From the NCBI GenBank assembly GCA_027415455.1, contig DAIBSV010000037.1:1-13892 (forward strand): a stretch of 13,892 nucleotides of DNA, read 5' to 3'. This DNA comes from Nitrospirota bacterium. GTDB lineage: Bacteria; Nitrospirota_A; Leptospirillia; Leptospirillales; Leptospirillaceae. A model generated the notes under the pieces. That model ran no database searches. It had not been told where the DNA came from and worked only from the letters and a program-made list of their open reading frames with translations. A program made the position numbers and the translations under genes. This document shows, one piece after another, positions 7,597 to 13,892 of the stretch (its first letter is position 1; each line of letters opens with the position of its first letter).

Positions 7597-10077
7597 TTAA
7601 AGAACCGGCTCCAGTGTTACCGTGATGGACTGACCGGATGGAACACCCGAACGTGAGTTCCAGGAGAACCCTTTCCCGAACAGGGCCTGGATTCGTTCGT
7701 CGGCGAAATGGATCGGAAAATGAACTTCCCTGTCCGAAAGACCCGCGACCGGGTCGACCGGGAGGGAGGCCTCTCCATGTGCGGTCCGGACTCTCACACA
7801 GGATCCTTTCTTGAGCTTTCTTTTCCGGGCCCATTGCCTGGGAACCCGGAGAAGCCCTTCACCCTCGATCGTCATCAGACTGGCATCCTGGATGGTGAAG
7901 GTCCCGGAATGATTGATCGACTTCGAAAGCTGCAACACGAAGGCGTCTTCCGGAACGGGAAGACGCGCGGCCGATTCGGACGAGGCGGAGGGGGCGGACT
8001 TCATCCATTCCCCGACCTTGGCGACAACACTCTCCCGATGGGCCTTGTGGGGAGGCTGGGTCTTTGTGATCGCCAAAAGGATCTCGCCGGTCCCGCCCTG
8101 GAAATGGCTGGCATTGCGCGTAGAGGGCGAGAGGTCCGGGAAAATCCGGAAGATTTCCCGGGTGATCGCTGAAAAGTCATCGAATGGGAGGGCGGCCCCC
8201 ATATGGCGGGAAAGCTGAAAAATGATTTCCGCCTCGGGAAGGGAGTCTCCCCAATACGCCATGGAAGGAGCTATGGGCTGAACGAACCCTTCCGCGCTCA
8301 CGACGTGTCCCCCGCGCTCGAACGCAGTGGCCGAAGGAAGGAGAAAATGGGCGAGGTCGGCAATGTCGCTTTGGCGGTGATCAATGACCACCAAAAGCTC
8401 GAGCTTTGAGAGGGTCTCCCGGAGAAGGGCGGTATCCGGTATATATTCGAAGGGATTCTCACCCATTGTGATCAGGGCCTTGATCTTGCCGCTTTCGATT
8501 CCGGCCAGAATCTCCCTGATTCCCCCCCCGGAGGCTTCCAGTTGTGTTCCCCAATGGGTCTCCCATACCTTCCGGTTTTCCGCATTGGAGACCTCGAGAA
8601 GGCCGGGAAGCCACTCGCTGGATCCCCCCATCATCAGAACACCCATGTCATTTCCCAGCTCGGTGAGCGGGAAAAGGCCGGATCCCTCGGAGGCAAACCA
8701 TCCTTTCTCGGAGAGCAGGCGAAGGAGCTCCTCCGAAGCCTCAAGGCCGGTGTCGGAGCCATGAAACCTCCGACCGGTCACAAAGACGACCTTCTTTGCC
8801 GCTCCGAGATCGGCAATCAGACGCTCGATCCCTTCGAGAGAGGCTCCCATTGCCACAAAAGCATCCTTGGAAGCGATATCGAGAGTCCCCCCCGAAGCGA
8901 GGGACTTTCTCAGAAGGCGTAAAAAGTCGGCCTCCGCCCCGGGAAGAGTCCTGATCACCTCTTTGGCGCGCGTCGAAATGCTGACGTCGTGACCATGAAC
9001 CAGGTAGAGATTCGCCTTGTTCTTCCTGACCGCCTTCTTGATGGCAAGGCCGGTGATGTTGGATTCGGCGGCGGGATCTCCCCCAAGGACGACGATCACG
9101 TTGGCCGCTTCAATATCCTTGTGGTCGACGAGCGGCCTGAGGGATCCTGTCGCCTTGGCCAATGGTAGGGCCAGATTCATCAGCCCCCTCCTCGCCCCGG
9201 AATCGATAAAGTTCGAGCGAAGGGTCTGGCGAATGAATCGCTGAAACAGGAATGCGTCTTCGAGCGGGACACGGGAAGAGAGAAGGCCGGCCACACGACC
9301 GCTCCCGCCTGCGACGATCCCCCTCAGGCGGTCGGCAATCTTGGGCATGATCTCCTGCCATTTTCCTGGCACGAGCCGCTGCGCTTTCTTGAAGTAGACC
9401 TTGTCCAGCCGTTCCTTGTTCTGAACATAGTTGAATCCGAAACGTCCGACGACGCAGATCGATCCTTCGTTTGGACCCAAGCCCTCCTTCGAGGAAATCC
9501 GGACGATGGCTTCGCTCTCCGTGTCGACGAGCATTCGACACCCTGAGCCACAGGCCGTGCAGGTGGTCTCTGTCTTCTCCATCTGCCAGGGGCGGAACTG
9601 GTACCGGACGAACCGATCGGTGATCGCCCCTGTCGGACACACCTCGAGGCAGTCGCCGCAGAATTCGCAATCCAGCTTCTTCCCGAGGGGAGGACCGATG
9701 ATCGTGTCGAAGCCCCTGTTGATGAAGCCGATCGCATGCACGTCCTGAATTTCGTCGCAAATGCGGACGCACTTGCCACAGAGGATGCAGCGGTTTGAAT
9801 TGAAGACGAGGACATCGCTTTTCAGATCTTCCGGTTCATCGTTTCGGTGAGACTCAAAGCGGGAATCGGAGGCCCCGTAAGAAAAGGACATGTTCTGGAG
9901 CGGACACTCGCCCCCGCAATCGCAGACGGGACAATCCAACGGGTGATGCAGGAGAAGGAGTTCGAGATTGGTCTTCCGGGCATCGTGAACCTTGGCGGAC
10001 TCCGTCAGAACCTTCATTCCGTCGGAAACGGCCGTGATGCATCCCATCACGGTCCGTTTCGAATCCTCAAGCTCCAT
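7597..10077 (-). CDS. nuoG: NADH-quinone oxidoreductase subunit G (NuoG), 5' end lost at the inversion junction
   Basis: NuoG is the large iron-sulfur subunit of the input arm. From E51 (inferred native numbering, codon 10074-10072) to the stop, 825 residues are open, implying a native length near 875. Visible are C62, the last ligand of the N-terminal [2Fe-2S]; the N5 set H94-x3-C98-x2-C101-x5-C107; two full four-Cys motifs (CILCGKCVRIC and CEFCGDCLEVCP); and the N7-type set C-x2-C-x3-C-x27-C (CTACGSGC). A long molybdopterin-oxidoreductase-like domain follows. E. coli NuoG has fewer cysteines in the middle motif, so this form resembles formate dehydrogenase and [FeFe]-hydrogenase ferredoxin domains. 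The first about 50 residues are absent here because nuoD antisense sequence is joined at 10072-10076. The ATG at 10077-10075 is created by the junction and has no ribosome-binding site. The frame runs on to 10692, but that part is antisense nuoD. Confidence 0.93.
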   Translation of the reverse strand: MELEDSKRTVMGCITAVSDGMKVLTESAKVHDARKTNLELLLLHHPLDCPVCDCGGECPLQNMSFSYGASDSRFESHRNDEPEDLKSDVLVFNSNRCILCGKCVRICDEIQDVHAIGFINRGFDTIIGPPLGKKLDCEFCGDCLEVCPTGAITDRFVRYQFRPWQMEKTETTCTACGSGCRMLVDTESEAIVRISSKEGLGPNEGSICVVGRFGFNYVQNKERLDKVYFKKAQRLVPGKWQEIMPKIADRLRGIVAGGSGRVAGLLSSRVPLEDAFLFQRFIRQTLRSNFIDSGARRGLMNLALPLAKATGSLRPLVDHKDIEAANVIVVLGGDPAAESNITGLAIKKAVRKNKANLYLVHGHDVSISTRAKEVIRTLPGAEADFLRLLRKSLASGGTLDIASKDAFVAMGASLEGIERLIADLGAAKKVVFVTGRRFHGSDTGLEASEELLRLLSEKGWFASEGSGLFPLTELGNDMGVLMMGGSSEWLPGLLEVSNAENRKVWETHWGTQLEASGGGIREILAGIESGKIKALITMGENPFEYIPDTALLRETLSKLELLVVIDHRQSDIADLAHFLLPSATAFERGGHVVSAEGFVQPIAPSMAYWGDSLPEAEIIFQLSRHMGAALPFDDFSAITREIFRIFPDLSPSTRNASHFQGGTGEILLAITKTQPPHKAHRESVVAKVGEWMKSAPSASSESAARLPVPEDAFVLQLSKSINHSGTFTIQDASLMTIEGEGLLRVPRQWARKRKLKKGSCVRVRTAHGEASLPVDPVAGLSDREVHFPIHFADERIQALFGKGFSWNSRSGVPSGQSITVTLEPVL
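10072..10076. other. Inversion (or chimera) breakpoint joining nuoG and nuoD head to head
   Basis: Left of this point the minus strand encodes NuoG from (V)ELEDSKRT onward. Right of it the plus strand encodes NuoD from LHRGTEK onward. Both are internal, conserved sequence and no spacer lies between them. NuoG needs GTN-GAG here (Val-Glu after the CRMC motif), and NuoD needs CTC-CAT (Leu-His after Gly-Tyr). The bases that fit both genes are CTCCA, which suggests joining at a 5-bp inverted microhomology. That overlap is inferred from protein conservation, since the native junction sequences are not in the window. Confidence 0.85.
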
Positions 10078-11118
10078 CGCGGCACGGAGAAAATCGCCGA
10101 ATACAGGACCTACAACCAGATCATTCCCCTCACGGACCGGCTGGACTACGTCTCGGCGATGGCAAACAACTATGCCTTCGTCAGGGCCGTCGAAAAACTC
10201 CTTCAGCTCAAGGTTCCCGAAAGGGCGGAATTCATCCGGACGATCGTGGCGGAAGTCCAGCGGATCGTCAACCACCTGTTCTGGCTCGGGACGCAGGCCC
10301 TGGACATCGGGGCCATGAGCGTCTTCTTTTATACCTTCCGGGAGCGGGAGGTCCTTCTCGACCTCTTCGAAAAAATGTGCGGGGCGAGGTTGACCACCAA
10401 TTACTACCGCGTCGGCGGGGTCGAGGGGGATCTGGAACAGGATGTCATCGATGCCCTGTACAAATTCGTCGACACCTTTGAGCCGCACATTCTCGAGTAC
10501 AACACCCTCCTCGAACACAACAGGATCTGGCTGGCCCGTACAAAGCACATCGCCGTCATCACCGGAGAGGATGCCATCAACTTCGGCCTCTCGGGACCAA
10601 CCCTTCGCGGGTCGGGAGTGGACTATGACCTGCGGAAATATGAGCCCTATGGCGCCTACGACCTTGTCGATTGGACGGTCCCCCTGGGGCAAAACGGGGA
10701 TATCTACGACCGGTATTGGATACGGATCGAAGAGATGCGCCAGAGTGCAAGCATCATCCGGCAGTGTCTGGACAAGCTGCCATCAGGTCCCTTCATGACC
10801 GATGACCACAAGGTCTCCTTCCCGCCAAAGGGACGGGTCATGCACAACATGGAGACCCTGATCCATCACTTCCTCCTGGTCGTGGAAGGATTCAAGACGC
10901 CACCGGGGGACACCTACTGCGGCACGGAGACCCCCAAGGGGGAGCTCGGTTTCTATATCGTCAGTGACGGATCCGGCAAGCCCTACCGGATGAAGATTCG
11001 TGCCCCGTCATTTGTGAACATGGGGGCGTTCGACTTCATGGCAAGAGGATACATGATTGCGGATATCGTGACGATTTTCGGGACCTACGATATCGTCATG
11101 GGAGAGTGCGACCGATAG
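10072..11118 (+). CDS. nuoD: NADH-quinone oxidoreductase subunit D (NuoD), 5' end lost at the inversion junction
   Basis: NuoD (49-kDa subunit homologue) forms the quinone site together with NuoB. From LHRGTEK to the TAG at 11116, 348 residues are present out of about 400-410. The retained parts are typical: EYRTYNQIIPLTDRLDY, NNYAFVRAVEKLL (its tyrosine matches the quinone-headgroup tyrosine, Tyr87, of Thermus Nqo4), GLSGPTLRGSGVDYDLRK, ETPKGELGFYIVSDG and the C-terminal GECDR. About 55-65 residues are missing from the N-terminus, including the loop that normally carries HPSTHG and the second quinone-ligating histidine, so this copy could not work as it stands. Whether the native gene is a separate nuoD or a nuoCD fusion cannot be told. 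The frame is open upstream to 9847, but that part is antisense nuoG. The real start is expected beyond the right edge of the window if this is an inversion. Confidence 0.93.
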   Translation, partial: LHRGTEKIAEYRTYNQIIPLTDRLDYVSAMANNYAFVRAVEKLLQLKVPERAEFIRTIVAEVQRIVNHLFWLGTQALDIGAMSVFFYTFREREVLLDLFEKMCGARLTTNYYRVGGVEGDLEQDVIDALYKFVDTFEPHILEYNTLLEHNRIWLARTKHIAVITGEDAINFGLSGPTLRGSGVDYDLRKYEPYGAYDLVDWTVPLGQNGDIYDRYWIRIEEMRQSASIIRQCLDKLPSGPFMTDDHKVSFPPKGRVMHNMETLIHHFLLVVEGFKTPPGDTYCGTETPKGELGFYIVSDGSGKPYRMKIRAPSFVNMGAFDFMARGYMIADIVTIFGTYDIVMGECDR

Positions 11119-11150
11119 ACGGTTCGCTGAACGCGAATAACGGATCATTG

Positions 11151-11163
11151 CCGGCACAGCCGG
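11151..11163 (+). other. Small hairpin in the nuoD-nuoE spacer
   Basis: CCGGC (11151-11155), an ACA loop and GCCGG (11159-11163) make a 5-bp GC stem with a 3-nt loop, 33 nt after the nuoD stop. It has no T tract. It is one of at least two GC hairpins in this 129-bp spacer; the function is unknown. Confidence 0.3.
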
Positions 11164-11181
11164 TTGCATGATAAGTCCCCT

Positions 11182-11200
11182 GTCCGGGACAACCCGGGAC
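11182..11200 (+). other. GC-rich bulged hairpin upstream of nuoE
   Basis: GTCCGGG (11182-11188), an ACAA tetraloop and CCC-G-GGAC (11193-11200) can form a 7-bp stem with one bulged G (11196). GTCCC at 11175-11179 could compete by pairing with GGGAC at 11186-11190. It lies about 35 nt before the nuoE ribosome-binding site and has no T tract. It may affect mRNA stability or tune nuoE translation; this is inference from pairing only. Confidence 0.35.
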
Positions 11201-11233
11201 CGGGGTCACAATCTTCCAAACTAGGGTTCGTCC

Positions 11234-11243
11234 GGGGAGAAGG
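11234..11243 (+). promoter_or_regulatory. nuoE ribosome-binding site
   Basis: GGGGAGAAGG ends 4 nt before the ATG at 11248, with its GGGGAG core 8 nt away. It picks this ATG over the upstream in-frame TTG at 11164, which has no such site and would add 28 residues of low-complexity leader. Confidence 0.7.
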
Positions 11244-11247
11244 CAAG

Positions 11248-11775
11248 ATGGCTAATACGGAACACGGCGCATCCATTGTGATCAACGAAGAAGAAATTGA
11301 CCAGATATGCGAAGAGTTTGGAAACCGCGAAGGTGCGGTCGTCCAGATCCTTCAGACGATTCAGGAAAAGTACGGATATGTTCCCGCCGAAGTCCTCGAG
11401 CGGGTAGGGGAGGATCTCGGTATCCCCCACAGCAAGATGTTCGGGGTTCTGACCTTCTATTCCCAGTTTTACCAGGAGCCACGGGGCAAATTCATCCTCA
11501 AGGTCTGCGTGGGAACCGCCTGTCATGTTCGGGGGGCGGGCCTGCTGGTCGACAAGATCAAGGAAAACCTCCATATCGAAGCCGGTGAGAATACGGAAGA
11601 CATGATGTTCACTCTTGAGCCGGTCGCCTGTCTCGGCTCCTGCGCCCTGGCCCCGATGGCCATGGTGAATGGCAACACCTACGGGAAGCTCTCGGCTGAC
11701 AAGATGCTGGAGCTGATCAACCAGTTCCAGGAAGAAGGCTCCGGAAGCGACGAGGAGCCCGTTTCGGCGTCATGA
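11248..11775 (+). CDS. nuoE: NADH-quinone oxidoreductase subunit E (NuoE), [2Fe-2S]
   Basis: This 175-residue thioredoxin-fold subunit carries cluster N1a and partners NuoF in NADH oxidation. The four ligands are C87 and C92 (CVGTAC, C-x4-C) and C128 and C132 (CLGSC, C-x3-C), at normal spacing. The N-terminal helical part includes YGYVPAEVLERVGEDLGIP and the typical GVLTFYSQF. The C-terminus ends in a short acidic tail (residues 162-171). The length suits the family (E. coli 166). It lies 129 bp after nuoD and 136 bp before nuoF, wider gaps than in the membrane-arm genes. The gene is intact and lies wholly inside the presumed inverted block. Confidence 0.96.
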   Translation: MANTEHGASIVINEEEIDQICEEFGNREGAVVQILQTIQEKYGYVPAEVLERVGEDLGIPHSKMFGVLTFYSQFYQEPRGKFILKVCVGTACHVRGAGLLVDKIKENLHIEAGENTEDMMFTLEPVACLGSCALAPMAMVNGNTYGKLSADKMLELINQFQEEGSGSDEEPVSAS

Positions 11776-11849
11776 CGGGGGGGGAGATCTCTCCTTGTCA
11801 TCCGCTGTTTTTGTTTTGAGATGCGCAGATGGTTTGACCCATATACGCT

Positions 11850-11889
11850 GTCAGGGGGATAAGGGACCAAAATTCCTGACGTGTCCCCC
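11850..11889 (+). promoter_or_regulatory. Two mutually exclusive hairpins in the nuoF leader
   Basis: GTCAGG (11850-11855) can pair with CCTGAC (11875-11880). Alternatively 11854-11861 (GGGGGATA) can pair with 11882-11889 (TGTCCCCC) in an 8-bp stem with one G-U pair. The two stems share bases 11854-11855, so only one can form fully. The second ends 8 nt before the nuoF ribosome-binding site (GAGGAG, 11898-11903). This could be a translational switch or chance in a G/C-run region; no known riboswitch class is recognised. Confidence 0.3.
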
Positions 11890-11911
11890 CGAGGCATGAG
11901 GAGAATGAGCA

Positions 11912-13765
11912 ATGTTGACTGAAACAGTTGAGGAAATGGCGGCGGGGCTATTTCGTGAAGTGTCCGTTCCGACGATTCATATCGGAATGGCGACTTGTGG
12001 CCTGGCGGCCGGGGCCCGCTCCATTCTGGAACTCGTTGAAAAGGAACTTCAGAAGCGGGGACTCGAAGCCCGGATCGTGCCGACCGGATGCATTGGGATG
12101 TGCCACAACGAACCCCTTGTCGACATCACCATGCCCGGAAGATACAGAGTCTCTTATCGGAACGTAAAGGCCCTGATCATTCCCCAGATCTTTGACGCCC
12201 ATTTCGTCAAGGGGGATTTTGCGAAGAAGTATGCCGTCTGTCAGATTCCCATCGCAGGCCATACCCCCTACGAAGGTCTTCCGCTCATGCACGATACGAA
12301 TTTTTTCAAGGGCCAGGTGAAGATCGTCTCCAGTCGCTGCGGGCTGATCGACCCCTCCAGCATTGAGGATTATATCGCCACGAACGGATACAAGGCTCTT
12401 CGCAAGATGCTGACATCGATGACGCCGGAGATGGTCATCGAGGAGATGACGAAGTCAGGAATTCGGGGCCGGGGAGGGGGAGGATTTCCCACCGGACTCA
12501 AATGGAAGCTGACACGTCAGTCTCCCGGCGATGAGAAGTATGTGGTCTGCAATGCCGACGAAGGGGATCCGGGCGCCTTCATGGATCGTTCGATCCTGGA
12601 GGGCGATCCTCACAGCGTGCTCGAGGGAATGTTGGCGGCCGCCTATTCGATCGGGAACTCCAAAAAAGGGTACATCTACTGTCGCGCGGAGTATCCTCTG
12701 GCCATCAAGCGCCTGCGCAAGGCCATCGACGATGCCAAGGAGCGCAACTTCCTGGGGGACAACATCCTGGGAACGGATTTCTCTTTCGATATCACGATCA
12801 AGGAAGGGGCGGGAGCCTATGTCTGCGGAGAGGAAACGGCTCTCCTGGCCTCCCTCATGGGAGAGCGGGGCATGCCGTGGCCCAAGCCACCCTTTCCAGC
12901 CCAGAAAGGCGTCTGGGGGAAACCCACTGTCATCAACAATGTCGAGACGCTCGGCAATGTGGGGCATATCCTGCTGGGTGGCGGAGACTGGTATGCATCC
13001 TACGGCTCCGAAAAGACGAAAGGCACAAAGACCTTCGCCCTCACTGGCTCCATCAAGAATTCGGGCCTGATCGAAGTACCGGCCGGAACCCCCCTCAGAT
13101 CGATCGTTTTCGATATCGGCGGAGGAATGCTGGAGAAGAAGATTCCCTTCAAGGCCGCCCAGCTCGGTGGACCTTCCGGCGGATGCATTCCCACCTCAGG
13201 GCTCGATACCCCCGTGGACTTTGAAAATGTCGTGGCGGCGGGGGCGATCATGGGGTCTGGCGGAATCGTCATCATGGATGAAGCCTCCTGTATCGTGGAC
13301 ACGGCAAAGTTCTTCCTGAAGTTCACCCAGGATGAATCCTGCGGGGAGTGCACTCCCTGCCGTGTCGGCTCAAAAATCATGCTCGACATTCTGACGCGGA
13401 TCACCGAGGGACAGGGGCAGGAAGGGGACCTCGACGAACTGATCAGGCTTTCCATGTATGTCAAGTCGAATTCCCTGTGCGGTCTTGGAGCTGCGGCGCC
13501 CAACCCTGTTCTTTCAACGATCCGGTACTTCAGGGAAGAGTTCGAGGCCCATATCCGGGACAAGCATTGCCCGGGGACGGTCTGCGCCAATCTCATCAAA
13601 TATGTGGTGATCGAGGAAGACTGTACGACCTGCGGATTATGCGAGCCGGTTTGTCCGACTGGTTCGGTAACATGGGACAAAGGAGAGGTGGCCCACATCA
13701 ACCTGGAAACTTGTATCCGATGCAAGGCCTGTGTGGATGCCTGCAAGTTTCGAGCGATCATTTAG
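11912..13765 (+). CDS. nuoF: NADH-quinone oxidoreductase subunit F (NuoF), long form with extra ferredoxin domains
   Basis: NuoF binds NADH, FMN and cluster N3 and is the electron entry point. This copy has 617 residues against about 445 in E. coli. Residues 1-125 form a thioredoxin-like ferredoxin domain with C29 and TGCIGMC (C60, C64). The core has GRGGGGFPTG (186-195, FMN/NADH), NADEGDPGAFMDRS (214-227), GAYVCGEETALL (301-312) and the N3 ligands C477, C480, C483 and C523. The C-terminus adds two [4Fe-4S] motifs, C571/C574/C577/C581 and C601/C604/C607/C611. This layout is known from HydB/HndC hydrogenase subunits and from some bacterial complex I. The operon context with nuoD, nuoE and nuoG favours complex I. 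The ATG is preceded by GAGGAG at 11898-11903 with 8-nt spacing. The gene is intact. Confidence 0.96.
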   Translation: MLTETVEEMAAGLFREVSVPTIHIGMATCGLAAGARSILELVEKELQKRGLEARIVPTGCIGMCHNEPLVDITMPGRYRVSYRNVKALIIPQIFDAHFVKGDFAKKYAVCQIPIAGHTPYEGLPLMHDTNFFKGQVKIVSSRCGLIDPSSIEDYIATNGYKALRKMLTSMTPEMVIEEMTKSGIRGRGGGGFPTGLKWKLTRQSPGDEKYVVCNADEGDPGAFMDRSILEGDPHSVLEGMLAAAYSIGNSKKGYIYCRAEYPLAIKRLRKAIDDAKERNFLGDNILGTDFSFDITIKEGAGAYVCGEETALLASLMGERGMPWPKPPFPAQKGVWGKPTVINNVETLGNVGHILLGGGDWYASYGSEKTKGTKTFALTGSIKNSGLIEVPAGTPLRSIVFDIGGGMLEKKIPFKAAQLGGPSGGCIPTSGLDTPVDFENVVAAGAIMGSGGIVIMDEASCIVDTAKFFLKFTQDESCGECTPCRVGSKIMLDILTRITEGQGQEGDLDELIRLSMYVKSNSLCGLGAAAPNPVLSTIRYFREEFEAHIRDKHCPGTVCANLIKYVVIEEDCTTCGLCEPVCPTGSVTWDKGEVAHINLETCIRCKACVDACKFRAII

Positions 13766-13782
13766 TGGGTGAGGTTTCTTCT

Positions 13783-13892
13783 ATGGTAAAGGTCACGATT
13801 AATGGAATAGAAGTCGAGGTCGAATCCGGCGCGACCATCCTGCATGCGGCAGAAAAGGCCGGATTCCCGATTCCGACCTTTTGCTACAATCC
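13783..13892 (+). CDS. nuoG: NADH-quinone oxidoreductase subunit G (NuoG), 5' end, cut by window edge
   Basis: Thirty-six codons from the ATG at 13783 encode the plant-type [2Fe-2S] ferredoxin start of NuoG: MVKVTINGIEVEVESG, then ATILHAAEKAG and PIPTFCYN, with C34 as the first ligand of cluster N1b. GAGG at 13771-13774 is the ribosome-binding site. It starts 17 bp after nuoF, so the two are co-transcribed. This is the N-terminus that the minus-strand nuoG fragment lacks. With the family spacing C34-x10-C45-x2-C48-x13-C62, only residues 37-50 are unseen between the two pieces, so together they plausibly make one NuoG of about 875 residues. Confidence 0.92.
   Translation, partial: MVKVTINGIEVEVESGATILHAAEKAGFPIPTFCYN

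Noticed and set aside
10072..10076. Site-specific (invertase-type) phase-variation site
   Set aside because: Only about 5 bp of inverted homology can be inferred, no recombinase gene is in the window, and both breaks fall inside conserved coding sequence. I keep inversion as a finding but not programmed phase variation.
10078..10692. Possible genuine N-terminal extension of NuoG
   Set aside because: These codons are the exact antisense of conserved NuoD sequence and replace the [2Fe-2S] ferredoxin start that NuoG must have; that start is found at 13783-13892.
11776..11795. Palindrome GAGATCTC after nuoE as an operator
   Set aside because: It is a lone 8-bp palindrome next to a G run, with no second copy and no promoter elements visible; it could easily be chance.
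1..13892. CRISPR arrays, tRNA or rRNA genes, insertion sequences, transposases, attachment sites
   Set aside because: None were seen. No regularly spaced repeats, no transposase-like frames and no terminal inverted repeats flank the junction.

Overview
The window holds most of one bacterial respiratory complex I (NADH:quinone oxidoreductase, Nuo/NDH-1) gene cluster. Nothing else is encoded in it. The DNA is moderately GC-rich, genes are tightly packed behind GGGAGG-like ribosome-binding sites, and two TTG starts are likely. The full NADH-input module is present (NuoE, NuoF, NuoG). NuoF carries extra ferredoxin-like domains at both ends and NuoG carries a complete second four-cysteine motif. 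This suits a free-living Gram-negative bacterium; a Nitrospirota (Leptospirillum-like) or deltaproteobacterial source is my best guess, at low confidence and without any database check.

Layout. On the minus strand, read from right to left, are nuoG (3' part only), nuoH, nuoI, nuoJ, nuoK, nuoL, nuoM and nuoN (cut by the left edge of the window). On the plus strand from about 10,072 onward are nuoD (3' part only), nuoE, nuoF and the first 36 codons of nuoG (cut by the right edge). No gap of 300 bases or more lacks a gene; the longest spacers are about 130 bp and several carry small hairpins.

The main observation is the head-to-head junction at 10,072-10,076. Here nuoG, reading left, and nuoD, reading right, are both broken inside conserved protein sequence, and no intergenic DNA lies between them. 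The nuoG 5' end missing from the minus-strand copy is found, as far as the window goes, at the right edge on the plus strand. This is what results if the block nuoD(3')-nuoE-nuoF-nuoG(5'), about 3.86 kb, is inverted inside an ordinary nuoA-N operon. The shared bases at the junction appear to be a 5-bp inverted microhomology (CTCCA/TGGAG). The cause could be a real inversion, a minority or flipping allele, or an amplification or assembly chimera; the window alone cannot decide. A real inversion predicts a second breakpoint about 40 bp beyond the window's right edge.

Together the genes encode the input module (NuoE/F/G: NADH oxidation by FMN, then an iron-sulfur chain), part of the quinone module (NuoD, NuoI, with NuoH at the quinone chamber) and the proton-pumping membrane arm (NuoJ, K, L, M, N). 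nuoA, nuoB, nuoC and the 5' end of nuoD are not in the window. Apart from the junction, every frame is open and the key residues checked are present, so these genes look like a functional complex I that has been rearranged, not a decaying one.
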